Assembly: GCA_021373025.1 (NCBI GenBank)
Contig: JAJFTL010000022.1
Coordinates: 62,001-126,000 of the forward strand
Reading direction: 5' to 3'
Source: a bacterium
GTDB lineage: Bacteria; Caldisericota; Caldisericia; Cryosericales; Cryosericaceae
DNA length: 64,000 nucleotides
Positions 45,260 to 53,373 of the stretch are shown piece by piece. The stretch's first letter is position 1. Every line of letters begins with the position of its first letter. Made by a program: the position numbers and the translations under genes. Below the pieces are notes generated by a model. The model saw only the letters and a list, made by a program, of their open reading frames with translations, ran no database searches and was not told the DNA's origin.

Positions 45260-45440
45260 CGAGACTCATGGCGATAGCCTCTATTCATGCTCCTACCAGC
45301 GGATCGACTCTGTGAGAGTGGTGCTGGCTGGGTGTCTCATGACCGGGAGTAGGATTGCCGGCCAGCAATTCGGGACTATGATGGGGTAGCGACTGGTCGG
45401 TATGGGATAGCGACCAGGTCGCTGACTGGGAGGTGCTGCC

Positions 45441-46187
45441 ATGTTGATCTTGGGTCATAGGGGGGAGCCACGACTGGCACCCGAAAATACGCTGGCCTCG
45501 TTCGCGCTGGTCCGAGATGATCTGGACCGTGGGGTGGATGGCGCTGAATGTGATGTACAGATGACCAGGGACGGCGAGCTTGTGGTGATTCACGATGAGA
45601 AGGTAGACAGAACTACCGATGGTACGGGTTGGGTCAAGGATTTCACTCTTGGAGAGCTCAGGAAGCTTGACGCTGGCATTCGCTTTCCCGGGCCCTTGCA
45701 TTATGAGCCCATTCCAACAATGCGAGAGGTTTTCGAGGTTTTCGATGGTACGCGGGCTACATTGAATGTAGAACTGAAGAACTCGGAGGTTCCGTACGAG
45801 GGGATGGAGGAACGTCTGCTGGAACTGGCGGGCAGATATTCCCTGAACATTATCTATTCCTCCTTCAACCTGCAGAGCATGGGTGTCATTCGAAAGCGGG
45901 ATGCCAGAGCACGGACGGGACTACTGTATGCGCCGTGGCTGATCAGGGCTCCGGACGTGGTTGCTGCAGCTCGACAACAGGGAGCGAATGCAATTCATCC
46001 GTTTGTGCTGAACACGCTTGATACTCTAATTCGCGAAGTGCACGATGCGGGATTGGCTATTGCGCCGTGGACCGTGGACCTGAGCGTGCTTGTACGCCAC
46101 TTTGCAGCTTCCGGGGTGGACACCATCATCAGCAATGATCCACGGATGGCAGTAGAGGCTCTTGCTGGAGAAAAGGGCGATGCTTGA
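45441..46187 (+). CDS. Glycerophosphodiester phosphodiesterase (UgpQ-like)
   Basis: A 248-residue GDPD that splits glycerophosphodiesters to glycerol-3-phosphate and an alcohol. GHRGEPRLAPENT carries the catalytic His-Arg and Glu, GAECDVQMTRDG the metal-binding Glu/Asp, and VIHDEKVDRTT the second His. NVELKNS and the C-terminal IAPWTVD are typical. There is no signal peptide, so it is cytosolic. GGGAGG precedes ATG 45441. The stop overlaps the codA start by eight bases, implying coupled translation with an unrelated function. Confidence 0.94.
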   Translation: MLILGHRGEPRLAPENTLASFALVRDDLDRGVDGAECDVQMTRDGELVVIHDEKVDRTTDGTGWVKDFTLGELRKLDAGIRFPGPLHYEPIPTMREVFEVFDGTRATLNVELKNSEVPYEGMEERLLELAGRYSLNIIYSSFNLQSMGVIRKRDARARTGLLYAPWLIRAPDVVAAARQQGANAIHPFVLNTLDTLIREVHDAGLAIAPWTVDLSVLVRHFAASGVDTIISNDPRMAVEALAGEKGDA

Positions 46188-47454
46188 TCTCATTGTCCGC
46201 AATGCCAGGCTGAAGGCTGACCTGCCACTTATGGACATTGGCATCGAGAATGGCAGATTTGCTGAAGTTGGGACAGGGCTGCCAGCCGATGGTCGTGAAA
46301 CGATTGATGCAGCCGGATGCTTCGTAATACCGCCATTTGTCGAGTCACATGTCCATCTGGATACGGCGTTGACGGCAGGTGAGCCCAGGTGGAATGAGAG
46401 CGGCACGCTGTTTGAGGGGATTGAACGCTGGTCGGAGCGGAAGGCACTGCTGACTGAAGAGGACGTCGTGCGTCGTGCCACCAAGGCGATTGAGTGGCAG
46501 GTTTCGCACGGCATTCTGCATATCAGGTCCCACGTGGACGTGTGTGATCCCCGTCTGACTGCGCTGCGAGCACTCATAGAGCTCAGGCGAACCATGGCTC
46601 CCCTTGTGGACATCCAATTGGTGGCGTTTCCCCAGGATGGCATTCTGGGATTTGATGGTGGAGCGGAGCTGCTCGAAGAGGCCTTGCGTCTTGGTGCTGA
46701 TGCCGTGGGGGGTATTCCCCACTACGAACTGACGCGTGAGGATGGCGTCGAATCACTGAAAATCATTTTCGCGCTAGCGGAAAAATACGGCAAGCTTATC
46801 GACGTGCACTGTGATGAAATCGATGATGAGCAATCACGTTTTGTCGAGCTCATGTCGGCGATGGCCCTGCGTACCGGAATGCGCGACAGAGTTACCGCAA
46901 GCCATACGACCGCTATGCACAGCTACAACGGAGCCTATGCGTCAAAACTTCTCAGGTTCTGCTTGCGAAGCGGCATCAATTTCGTCGCGAATCCACTTGT
47001 GAACATTCATCTGCAGGGACGTTTCGACACGTATCCAAAGCGGCGTGGCATGACGAGGGTGAAAGAGATGGCAGCGATGGGCATTAATGTCAGCCTGGGC
47101 CATGACGACATCCTCGATCCATGGTATCCGATGGGGACTGGAAGCATGCTGGACGTGGCACACATGGCGGTGCATGTTGCTCAGATGACAGGACGGGACG
47201 AGATGCGTTCGGTATTTCACATGGTGACAGATGGCGGAGCTCGCACGCTTCACATTGAGGATTCGTACGGTATCGAGGTAGGAAAGCCTGCCGACCTGGT
47301 TATCTTGGATGCTCTTGATGAACTTGATGCGCTTCGGCGGCAGTCTGTGGCGCGAGTTGTTGTCAGCAAGGGGAAGGTTGTTGCCCGCACGACGCCGGCT
47401 GATACAACTATTCTTCTGCAAGATCAGCCTCATGCAGTCAACTACTTGCGCTAG
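46180..47454 (+). CDS. codA: Cytosine deaminase CodA
   Basis: A 424-residue amidohydrolase that follows E. coli CodA closely along its length, as far as I can recall that sequence. PPFVESHVHLDT holds the metal-binding HxH, SGTLFEGIERW and IDVHCDEIDDEQSRF hold His and Glu ligands, TASHTTAMHSYNG another His, and LGHDDILDPWYP the catalytic Asp. It turns cytosine into uracil and ammonia. The start is ATG 46180 behind GGAGAAAAGGG, eight bases inside the GDPD gene; the in-frame earlier start at 46162 is less likely. It belongs to the window's scattered nucleobase-salvage set. Confidence 0.95.
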   Translation: MLDLIVRNARLKADLPLMDIGIENGRFAEVGTGLPADGRETIDAAGCFVIPPFVESHVHLDTALTAGEPRWNESGTLFEGIERWSERKALLTEEDVVRRATKAIEWQVSHGILHIRSHVDVCDPRLTALRALIELRRTMAPLVDIQLVAFPQDGILGFDGGAELLEEALRLGADAVGGIPHYELTREDGVESLKIIFALAEKYGKLIDVHCDEIDDEQSRFVELMSAMALRTGMRDRVTASHTTAMHSYNGAYASKLLRFCLRSGINFVANPLVNIHLQGRFDTYPKRRGMTRVKEMAAMGINVSLGHDDILDPWYPMGTGSMLDVAHMAVHVAQMTGRDEMRSVFHMVTDGGARTLHIEDSYGIEVGKPADLVILDALDELDALRRQSVARVVVSKGKVVARTTPADTTILLQDQPHAVNYLR

Positions 47455-47475
47455 GAGAACTAATAGCCTCGCTGC

Positions 47476-48057
47476 CTAGAGGCCAAGTGACTCCTCAAAC
47501 TGTGAGACACTTGTAATGGTGATGCCCATGGCTGCCATGTCTGCAAGGTTAGCCGCCTGAATCTCGTTTGTCTGAGAGGCCGTGGCATCTGAAAGCACAC
47601 TCGTCACGTAGTCCAATGAGAGCGCATCCATAGCCGTAGCTCGAATACAGTTGGGAGTTTGAACGCCTGCAAGTACAAGATGGCGAATGGCGAGTCGCCG
47701 CAGCAGCAAATCCAGATCTGTTGCAAAGAAGGCTGACCATCGAGTTTTGATAACGGTGAGGTCTCCGAGAGCCGGTGTCAGTTCAGGGGGTTCATCAGCT
47801 CCAGGAGTCCCGGAAACAAGAAAGCCTCCCGCTGCTGCAAATAGGTTCCGACGCGTGGAATCGATGTCGATGCCATCGGGACGATGGCTCCGCCTGACGT
47901 GAACGACAGTGGCATTTGCGGTTCGAGCAGCTTGTAGCGCGCGCTGCACAGTCAGCACGATGGACGGTCCTCCCGCGACGAACAGTGGCGACGCTGGCGA
48001 TAGAAAGTCCCTCTGCATATCGATAACGAGCAGGGCTTGTGGTTCGAGTTGAGTCAT
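47476..48057 (-). CDS. Isochorismatase-family cysteine hydrolase
   Basis: A 193-residue member of the isochorismatase superfamily. The catalytic triad is visible: Asp in VIDMQRDF (about 13), Lys in VIKTRWSAF (about 104) and Cys in GVQTPNCIRATAMDA (about 137). Relatives hydrolyse amides such as nicotinamide, biuret or ureidoacrylate; a pyrimidine-derived amide would suit the neighbouring codA, but the substrate cannot be read from sequence. GGGAGG precedes ATG 48057. It is divergent from the amidohydrolase pair and convergent with codA. Confidence 0.88.
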   Translation of the reverse strand: MTQLEPQALLVIDMQRDFLSPASPLFVAGGPSIVLTVQRALQAARTANATVVHVRRSHRPDGIDIDSTRRNLFAAAGGFLVSGTPGADEPPELTPALGDLTVIKTRWSAFFATDLDLLLRRLAIRHLVLAGVQTPNCIRATAMDALSLDYVTSVLSDATASQTNEIQAANLADMAAMGITITSVSQFEESLGL

Positions 48058-48136
48058 GTGTTCCTCCCTGATTCGGCTCTATGTATGCTTAGTATACTGA
48101 CTATTGACCGGTCTTCCATGTCAATGTCCTGCACTC

Positions 48137-48164
48137 TTGCAGTTTCTTTTCACATCGCTATAAT
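48137..48164 (+). promoter_or_regulatory. Promoter of the amidohydrolase pair
   Basis: TTGCAG (48137-48142), a 16-base spacer and TATAAT (48159-48164) lie about 58 bases before the start codon at 48223. A symmetrical AGTATACT at 48091-48098 is a possible -10 for the divergent isochorismatase-family gene. Confidence 0.65.
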
Positions 48165-48222
48165 TCGCTTACCGAATAAAACGGAAGGTGGTGCTGCTTT
48201 GCCCCTTCGGGAAAGGAGTCAT

Positions 48223-49377
48223 ATGATTGTCATACAGGGAGGTACGATCCTCAGTGTCACCGATGGTGTCATCGAGGGGGGTTCTGTTCTGCTAGGGGAC
48301 GATGGCAAGATTGCTGACGTGTTCATGAACCACACAGAGGTTCCTGGTGCAAGCGTTGTCGACGCGCGGGGGAAGTACGTTGTTCCTGGCTTCGTTGACG
48401 CGCATACCCATCTTGGCATCTGTAACCTGGAGGTTGGCGAGATTGGTGAGGACGAGAACGAGATGTCCAACCCATCAACACCCGCTTGTCGCGCTCTGGA
48501 TGCCGTCTACGTGTGGGACTCCGGATTTGGTGACGCGCTTTCGGGTGGCGTCACGACGGTGTTCACTGGACCAGGCAGTGGGAATGTGATTGGTGGTCAG
48601 AGTATCACAATGAAGACTGCCGGCGCGTCCATCGAGGAGATGGTTCTGCAGAATCCCGCCGGACTCAAGACGGCATCAGGAGAAAATCCCAAACGTGTCT
48701 ACAAGGCCAAGAACCAATTGCCAACTACCCGTATGGGCACAGCCAAGGTTCTCCGCGAAGCATTATCAAAGGCACAGGACTACAAGGAGCGCCGCGCAGG
48801 CCCCGAACCACCAGCTGTGGACCTCGACATGGAGGTCCTGTGCCGGGTTCTGAGTCGTGAGATTCCTCTCAGAACGCACTCGCACCGTGCTGACGACATG
48901 ATGACGATGGTGCGCATCCGCGATGAGTTCAACATTCGTATGGTCATCGAACACGGCACGGACAGCACTCGCATCCGCCACGAGCTTGCAGAAGCTGGCA
49001 TAGCAGTGATCACTGGCCCACTTCTGGATGTCTCTCCCAAGGTAGAAACGGCATCGTCATCCTTCGCGACCCCGCATCTTCTTCATGAAGCAGGCGTATT
49101 GGCAGCGATCATGACAGATCATCCAGTTATTCCAATCGAATCTCTGCGGCTGGAAGCTGCAATTGCTGCGTATGAGGGTGGAGCAGGGGAGCAAGAGGCA
49201 CTGGAATTCATTACGATCAATCCGGCAAGAATCCTTGGACTTGAAGAGCGTATTGGCAGTATCGTCAAGGGAAAAGATGCAGACGTTGTCATCTGGAGTG
49301 GCCATCCGTTCAAGGCCAGCAGTATTGCAGAAAAGACATTTGTCAACGGCAAGCTTGCATGGGAGGTGAAGGCATGA
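48223..49377 (+). CDS. Amidohydrolase (metal-dependent, first of a tandem pair)
   Basis: A 384-residue amidohydrolase of the imidazolonepropionase/dihydroorotase-like superfamily. The metal-binding HxH is present as DAHTHLG (His61, His63), with further His in THSHRADD (about 220) and EHGTD (about 246) and the catalytic Asp in MTDHPV (about 300). The substrate is unknown; a cyclic amide or dipeptide-like compound is likely. I start at ATG 48223 behind AAAGGAG, since the longer in-frame extension upstream covers the promoter. Its stop overlaps the next gene (ATGA), whose product is a paralogue without metal ligands. Confidence 0.88.
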   Translation: MIVIQGGTILSVTDGVIEGGSVLLGDDGKIADVFMNHTEVPGASVVDARGKYVVPGFVDAHTHLGICNLEVGEIGEDENEMSNPSTPACRALDAVYVWDSGFGDALSGGVTTVFTGPGSGNVIGGQSITMKTAGASIEEMVLQNPAGLKTASGENPKRVYKAKNQLPTTRMGTAKVLREALSKAQDYKERRAGPEPPAVDLDMEVLCRVLSREIPLRTHSHRADDMMTMVRIRDEFNIRMVIEHGTDSTRIRHELAEAGIAVITGPLLDVSPKVETASSSFATPHLLHEAGVLAAIMTDHPVIPIESLRLEAAIAAYEGGAGEQEALEFITINPARILGLEERIGSIVKGKDADVVIWSGHPFKASSIAEKTFVNGKLAWEVKA

Positions 49378-50486
49378 TCAGGATAGCTGCTGAGCACTTG
49401 TTCGATGGGCATGAAATCATAAGCGACGCAGTGATTACGGTTGATGGGCCTCGTATCCTTTCCGTCGAAAGAGCGGATCCTACAAAGGCAGGCGCCGACT
49501 ATTCCGCTGCCTGGCTTACACCGGGATTCATCGACGTGGACTCGGGTATTGGTCTCAAGGAGGAATCACTGGGATTCGAAGGCAACGATCTGAATGAGGC
49601 AACGGACGCGGTGACGCCAGAAATGCAGGCAATTGACGGCCTCAACCCATATGATACGAGCTTTCAGAAGAGTCTCATGGGTGGAGTGACGACAGCCCTG
49701 GTCATGCCTGGCAGCAGCAATGTTGTGGGGGGCAGAGGCGTCATTGCCCACATGGCGGGGGCAACGGCCAATGACATGTGCATCAAGGCGCCCTTTGGCG
49801 TGAAGTTCTCTTTGGGCAATGATCCCAAGCAGACGCATGGTCAGAAGAGAACGCCCATGACACGTATGGGCAACGCATTTCTGATTCGAGACGTTCTGAC
49901 AAAGACACGTGACTACAAAGAGAAGAAGAAAGAATACAACATGAAATATGAGGCTCTCCTGCCGCTTCTTGCCGGAGAAGACGTGGCATTCTTCCAGGCA
50001 TTGCGGGCAGACGATATCATGACGGCGGTGCGGCTTGCCGAGGAATTTGGCCTTCGCTATGTTATTACTGGAGCTTTTGATGCGGATCGCGTCAGTGGTC
50101 AACTCAAGGAAAAGAACGCCACGGTCGCGTTTGGCCCCGTGATCATGTCGAGGTCAACTGACGAGGCTAGGCGCTTGTACCCAGAGAACGCTGCCATACT
50201 GTTCAGGACTGGTCTTCACCCAGCTATCATCGCGGGCCATCCCAGCTACCCAGCCAAGTACCTGCGAATCTCACTCGGGCTTCTTATCGGCCGTGGACTC
50301 TCGCCGGACGTTGTGTTAGGCGCTGTCACACGCGTTCCGGCGGGGATTCTTGGGCTCGATGGCTATGGCGAAGTGCGTCCCGGATGTGTCGCGGACCTAG
50401 TTCTTTTCAAAGGTGAACCATGGGAACCTGAAGGAGTAGTTGAGCACACGTTTGTCGAGGGAAGGCAGGTGTACTCGATTTCTTGA
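49374..50486 (+). CDS. Amidohydrolase paralogue lacking metal ligands (probable pseudoenzyme subunit)
   Basis: A 370-residue protein alignable by eye to its neighbour throughout: SLMGGVTTALVMPGSSNVVGG matches SGGVTTVFTGPGSGNVIGG, and GNDPKQTHGQKRTPMTRMG matches GENPKRVYKAKNQLPTTRMG. Every metal-binding position has changed: the HxH segment DAHTHLG is DVDSGIG, THSHRADD is FQALRADD, and EHGTD is TGAFD. The frame is intact with a ribosome site (GGAGGTG) before ATG 49374, so it is expressed and maintained. I infer a non-catalytic partner of the first protein, perhaps in a heterodimer. Confidence 0.8.
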   Translation: MIRIAAEHLFDGHEIISDAVITVDGPRILSVERADPTKAGADYSAAWLTPGFIDVDSGIGLKEESLGFEGNDLNEATDAVTPEMQAIDGLNPYDTSFQKSLMGGVTTALVMPGSSNVVGGRGVIAHMAGATANDMCIKAPFGVKFSLGNDPKQTHGQKRTPMTRMGNAFLIRDVLTKTRDYKEKKKEYNMKYEALLPLLAGEDVAFFQALRADDIMTAVRLAEEFGLRYVITGAFDADRVSGQLKEKNATVAFGPVIMSRSTDEARRLYPENAAILFRTGLHPAIIAGHPSYPAKYLRISLGLLIGRGLSPDVVLGAVTRVPAGILGLDGYGEVRPGCVADLVLFKGEPWEPEGVVEHTFVEGRQVYSIS

Positions 50487-50533
50487 CGAGACGGGAAAAA
50501 GGGTCCCGAAAGGAATCCTGACCCTGAAGAAAT

Positions 50534-50578
50534 GCAACAATCTGCCGCGGCGCTACGGTGTCGGCGGCAGATTGTTGC
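50534..50578 (-). terminator. Intrinsic terminator overlapping the plsY stop
   Basis: GCAACAATCTGCCGC and GCGGCAGATTGTTGC form a perfect 15-base stem with a 15-base loop between convergent genes. On the minus strand ATTTCTTC follows. The stem includes the last codons of the PlsY-like gene. Confidence 0.7.
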
Positions 50579-51221
50579 CCCGGTAGCGATCCATGACGCG
50601 GTCGCGCATACCGTTGGTATATTTGCGAAGGCGCTGAGCCTGGAGGTGAAATTGGTTGCCTTTGATGAGGACTGAAGCCGCCAGGGTCACGACGATAATG
50701 TAGTCTGGGAACCAGGGTTTGTGTAGAAAGATCCAGATGGCCGCGGGGACCGCGCCGACGCCTGCTATGAACGGCGAGAAGTGCACCTTGGCCTTCAGAG
50801 CGGGAACAAGTTTCCAGAGGATGGCAGCGACTGCGGCGAAGGGAAGCGCCCAGAAGATGGCGACCGGATAGCTTTGGAGCAGAATGCCCAGCGTAGTTGC
50901 TACTCCCCCACCGCCACGAAACTGGAAGAAGACGGGCCAGTTGTGGCCAACGATGACCGCTGCAAATGATGCGATGATGACCCATCCTGGGATGAGCACG
51001 GAATGCAGTATGAGACTGAGCACGTAGCCCTTCATGGTATCGAGGAAACCAACAGTAAGACCATAGGCCCAGCCATACTGGCGCACGCTTCCAGAGAGGC
51101 CTGGGTTGTCCTTCAGTCGGATATCCTCATGTTTGACAGCAAAACTGAGAACGAGTCCCCAGCAGATAGAACCCCACAGATATGATGCGAGAATTATGGC
51201 GCCGTAGGTGAGCCAGTTCAT
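50553..51221 (-). CDS. PlsY-like acyl-phosphate:glycerol-3-phosphate acyltransferase
   Basis: A 222-residue polytopic membrane protein of the PlsY family, which makes lysophosphatidate from acyl-phosphate. It begins WLTYGAIILASYLWGSICWG and has the GHNWPVFFQFRGGGGVATTLG segment. Both substrate motifs differ from the usual: GSGNxGATN is DNPGLSGSVRQYG, and the Lys of FKGGKGVAT is Gly. It may be a divergent PlsY or a relative with another substrate. I start at ATG 51221, nine bases after AGGGGG, where homologues begin; the in-frame extension to 51506 covers the divergent promoter region and adds non-conserved sequence. Confidence 0.75.
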   Translation of the reverse strand: MNWLTYGAIILASYLWGSICWGLVLSFAVKHEDIRLKDNPGLSGSVRQYGWAYGLTVGFLDTMKGYVLSLILHSVLIPGWVIIASFAAVIVGHNWPVFFQFRGGGGVATTLGILLQSYPVAIFWALPFAAVAAILWKLVPALKAKVHFSPFIAGVGAVPAAIWIFLHKPWFPDYIIVVTLAASVLIKGNQFHLQAQRLRKYTNGMRDRVMDRYRGNNLPPTP

Positions 51222-51423
51222 CACGAAAATCCCCCTTGCTGCCGGTCGCCCTTTGGGCGCTTCACAGCCATCGACTTCGTCTGTACACACAGTGTAGGTC
51301 GATGTACATGCTTGTAAAGCCTGTCCTTGCCGGTATACTCTGGTGCACGAGGCCAGTTGTGCAGCTGTTGTGACAGGTGTGGCCTTGGGTCCGTGCGAAC
51401 TTCCTTTATATGATGGAGACAAT

Positions 51424-51993
51424 ATGGATTTCTTCACCGTCTTAGCCATAGCGCTTGGTTTGTCTGCGGATGCATTTACGGTATCGGTGGCGGCTGGATG
51501 CCGCATCAGGCGGCTTACGTTGCGCGATACAGTTCGCCCCGGTCTGTGGTTTGGCGGGTTTCAGGCGTTGATGCCCATCCTGGGTTGGCTCGGGGGACTT
51601 GCACTTCGCGAGGTTATCGCAGGTTTCGGCCACTGGGTCGCGTTTGGAGTTCTGCTGGTGGTAGGCGGAAAGATGATTATTGAAGCTCTGCGCGGGGGCG
51701 GACGCAGTGAGGACTCCATATCGGAGAGACACAGTACGCGTGAGATGTTGATTCTTGCGATCGCTACCAGTATTGATGCGTTAGTAGTCGGGTTCAGCCT
51801 CTCTGTTCTTCACGTGTCGATTTGGGCGGCAGCAGTTCTGATTGGGGTTGTCACGTTTCTGGTCTGTGTGGTGGGCACGCTTTTCGGCTGTGGCATAGGG
51901 AAGCTTGTAAAGGGATGGGCCGGGATTGCTGGTGGAATTGTTCTGATCGGAATTGGGATCAAGCTTCTGATGGAGGGTTTGCACCGGGCGTGA
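51424..51993 (+). CDS. mntP: Manganese efflux pump MntP
   Basis: A 189-residue MntP-type exporter with six membrane helices in two related halves. LGLSADAFTVSVAAG (about 10-24) and ATSIDALVVGFSLSV (about 118-132) carry the paired Asp motifs needed for manganese transport, and GGKMIIEAL is conserved. Length matches the family (about 188). I start at ATG 51424 behind TGGAG; the upstream in-frame ATG at 51343 adds 27 non-conserved residues. No manganese riboswitch is evident upstream. Confidence 0.9.
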   Translation: MDFFTVLAIALGLSADAFTVSVAAGCRIRRLTLRDTVRPGLWFGGFQALMPILGWLGGLALREVIAGFGHWVAFGVLLVVGGKMIIEALRGGGRSEDSISERHSTREMLILAIATSIDALVVGFSLSVLHVSIWAAAVLIGVVTFLVCVVGTLFGCGIGKLVKGWAGIAGGIVLIGIGIKLLMEGLHRA

Positions 51994-52024
51994 CAGTTGC
52001 TGCAGGTACAACGGAGGCATAGAT

Positions 52025-52819
52025 ATGGCGCACACTATGTTCAATGATGAAGTCAAGTACCACGTCAAATTGAGGCAGGGGGACGTTGGCAGATACGTGC
52101 TGTTACCAGGAGACCCCGGCCGGTGTGAGATCATCGCGAGGCAGTTTGAGAACCCTGTCAAGGTCGCACAGAACCGAGAATATGTCACGTATACGGGGAC
52201 GCTTCTTGGTGAGAAGGTTTCGGTAACATCCACCGGCATCGGAGGTCCTTCGACAGCGATAGCGGTGGAGGAACTTGCCATGGTTGGGGCTGACACCTTC
52301 ATTCGTGTCGGCACATCAGGGGCAATGCAACCGGAAATGGCCGTTGGAGACCTTGCGATTGTGACAGCAGCGATTCGTGATGAGGGAACGACCAGGCAAT
52401 ACATGCCCATAGAGTTTCCGGCAGTGGCGAATGTGGATGTGACGATGGCACTGAGAAGTGCAGCAGCGAGACTGCACTTCACCGCTCACTTGGGGATATC
52501 GCAGTCAAAAGACTCTTTCTACGGTGAAGTCGAGCCCGACAGATTGCCACTGGCGGATGAACTGAAGGCACGTCGTAGGGCTTGGATGGCAGGTGGAGCT
52601 ATCTGTTCTGAGATGGAGGCTGCCGCGGTATTTGTTGTGGCAAGTATTCTGCACAAGCGTTCCGGTGGCGTAATGCTCATTGTCAATAGTGAGTTTACGG
52701 ATGCCGGAAACACTCAGCCCGAGTCAATAGTGGGCCGGTTAGTCTTGACAGGGGTAGAAGCCATCAAAGTGCTGATTGAACAGGATCAAGCAATTCGTCA
52801 GGAAAAGAATGTTGTATGA
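52025..52819 (+). CDS. udp: Uridine phosphorylase-type nucleoside phosphorylase
   Basis: A 264-residue PNP_UDP_1 enzyme most like uridine phosphorylase. LPGDPGRCE is the phosphate-binding loop, STGIGGPSTAIAVEEL the second motif, FIRVGTSGAMQPEMAVGDL the phosphate/ribose site, and SEMEAAAVFVVA the ribose Met-Glu site. It splits uridine or deoxyuridine to uracil and sugar-1-phosphate. The start ATG 52025 has CGGAGG upstream. It follows mntP by 31 bases and may be co-transcribed. With codA and the phosphorylase at 5543 it supports pyrimidine and purine salvage. Confidence 0.9.
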   Translation: MAHTMFNDEVKYHVKLRQGDVGRYVLLPGDPGRCEIIARQFENPVKVAQNREYVTYTGTLLGEKVSVTSTGIGGPSTAIAVEELAMVGADTFIRVGTSGAMQPEMAVGDLAIVTAAIRDEGTTRQYMPIEFPAVANVDVTMALRSAAARLHFTAHLGISQSKDSFYGEVEPDRLPLADELKARRRAWMAGGAICSEMEAAAVFVVASILHKRSGGVMLIVNSEFTDAGNTQPESIVGRLVLTGVEAIKVLIEQDQAIRQEKNVV

Positions 52820-52904
52820 GGTTGAGGCGTTGAAGATGACGTATGGTCGTGTGGTCGATAGTATTGTAGAGACCAGTCAATTATAGGGGAGGGGGCGCTC
52901 GGTC

Positions 52905-53306
52905 GTGTATCTTCTCGTCATTATTACGAGACAGGAGGACAAGGTGTATGATTTTCTGAAACTCCTGCCGAGCACTGGTGTCCGGGGAGCTACGGTTGTC
53001 GAGGGTCGGGGAATGGGCAAGATTCTCCACGATTACGAGACTTCCTACACCTCAATCGAACAGATTCTTCGTGCGAATATTGATTTGACCGAGAACGCGG
53101 TCATCTTCTCTCTTGTCTCCAGTGGCGAGACGCTGGCCAAGGCGCGGAAGCTTGCCCACAGAGTGTTTGGGGATTTTTCTCTGCCAAACACTGGAGTCCT
53201 CTTCGTTGTACCGGTCGCTGAGGTCGAAGGGCTAGCTCCTGATTCGAACACTGGTTCACCCGAGCAGCTGAGCCAGGTAGAACCACGGCATGGCAAGCGA
53301 GGTTGA
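52905..53306 (+). CDS. PII-like regulatory protein
   Basis: A 133-residue protein with the ferredoxin-like pattern of the PII superfamily. The segment KLLPSTGVRGATVVEGRGMGKIL (about 18-41) resembles GlnB (GIRGMTVTEVRGFG), and a strand VLFVVPVAEVEGL follows near 105. The T-loop of true GlnB, with its uridylylated Tyr, is not obvious, so it is probably a PII-like sensor of another small molecule. The start is GTG 52905, nine bases after AGGGGAGGGGG. It sits just upstream of PiT-DUF47 and may sense state for that phosphate transporter or for nearby glutamine synthetase. That is inference. Confidence 0.65.
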   Translation: MYLLVIITRQEDKVYDFLKLLPSTGVRGATVVEGRGMGKILHDYETSYTSIEQILRANIDLTENAVIFSLVSSGETLAKARKLAHRVFGDFSLPNTGVLFVVPVAEVEGLAPDSNTGSPEQLSQVEPRHGKRG

Positions 53307-53315
53307 CGCGTTCCC

Positions 53316-53343
53316 TTGCAATCTGAAGTCAAGCACGTAGAAT
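53316..53343 (+). promoter_or_regulatory. Promoter of the PiT-DUF47 operon
   Basis: TTGCAA (53316-53321), a 16-base spacer and TAGAAT (53338-53343) lie about 30 bases before the PiT start codon. Confidence 0.6.
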
Positions 53344-53373
53344 AACGGGCTACTCGCTGAAAGGACCCCCTGG

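Noticed and set aside
49374-50486. Second amidohydrolase as a pseudogene
   Set aside because: The frame is full length, has a strong ribosome site and overlaps its partner; only the metal ligands are lost, which fits a maintained pseudoenzyme better.
51222-51423. Manganese riboswitch upstream of mntP
   Set aside because: I could not find the conserved paired loops of the yybP-ykoY class in this short divergent region.
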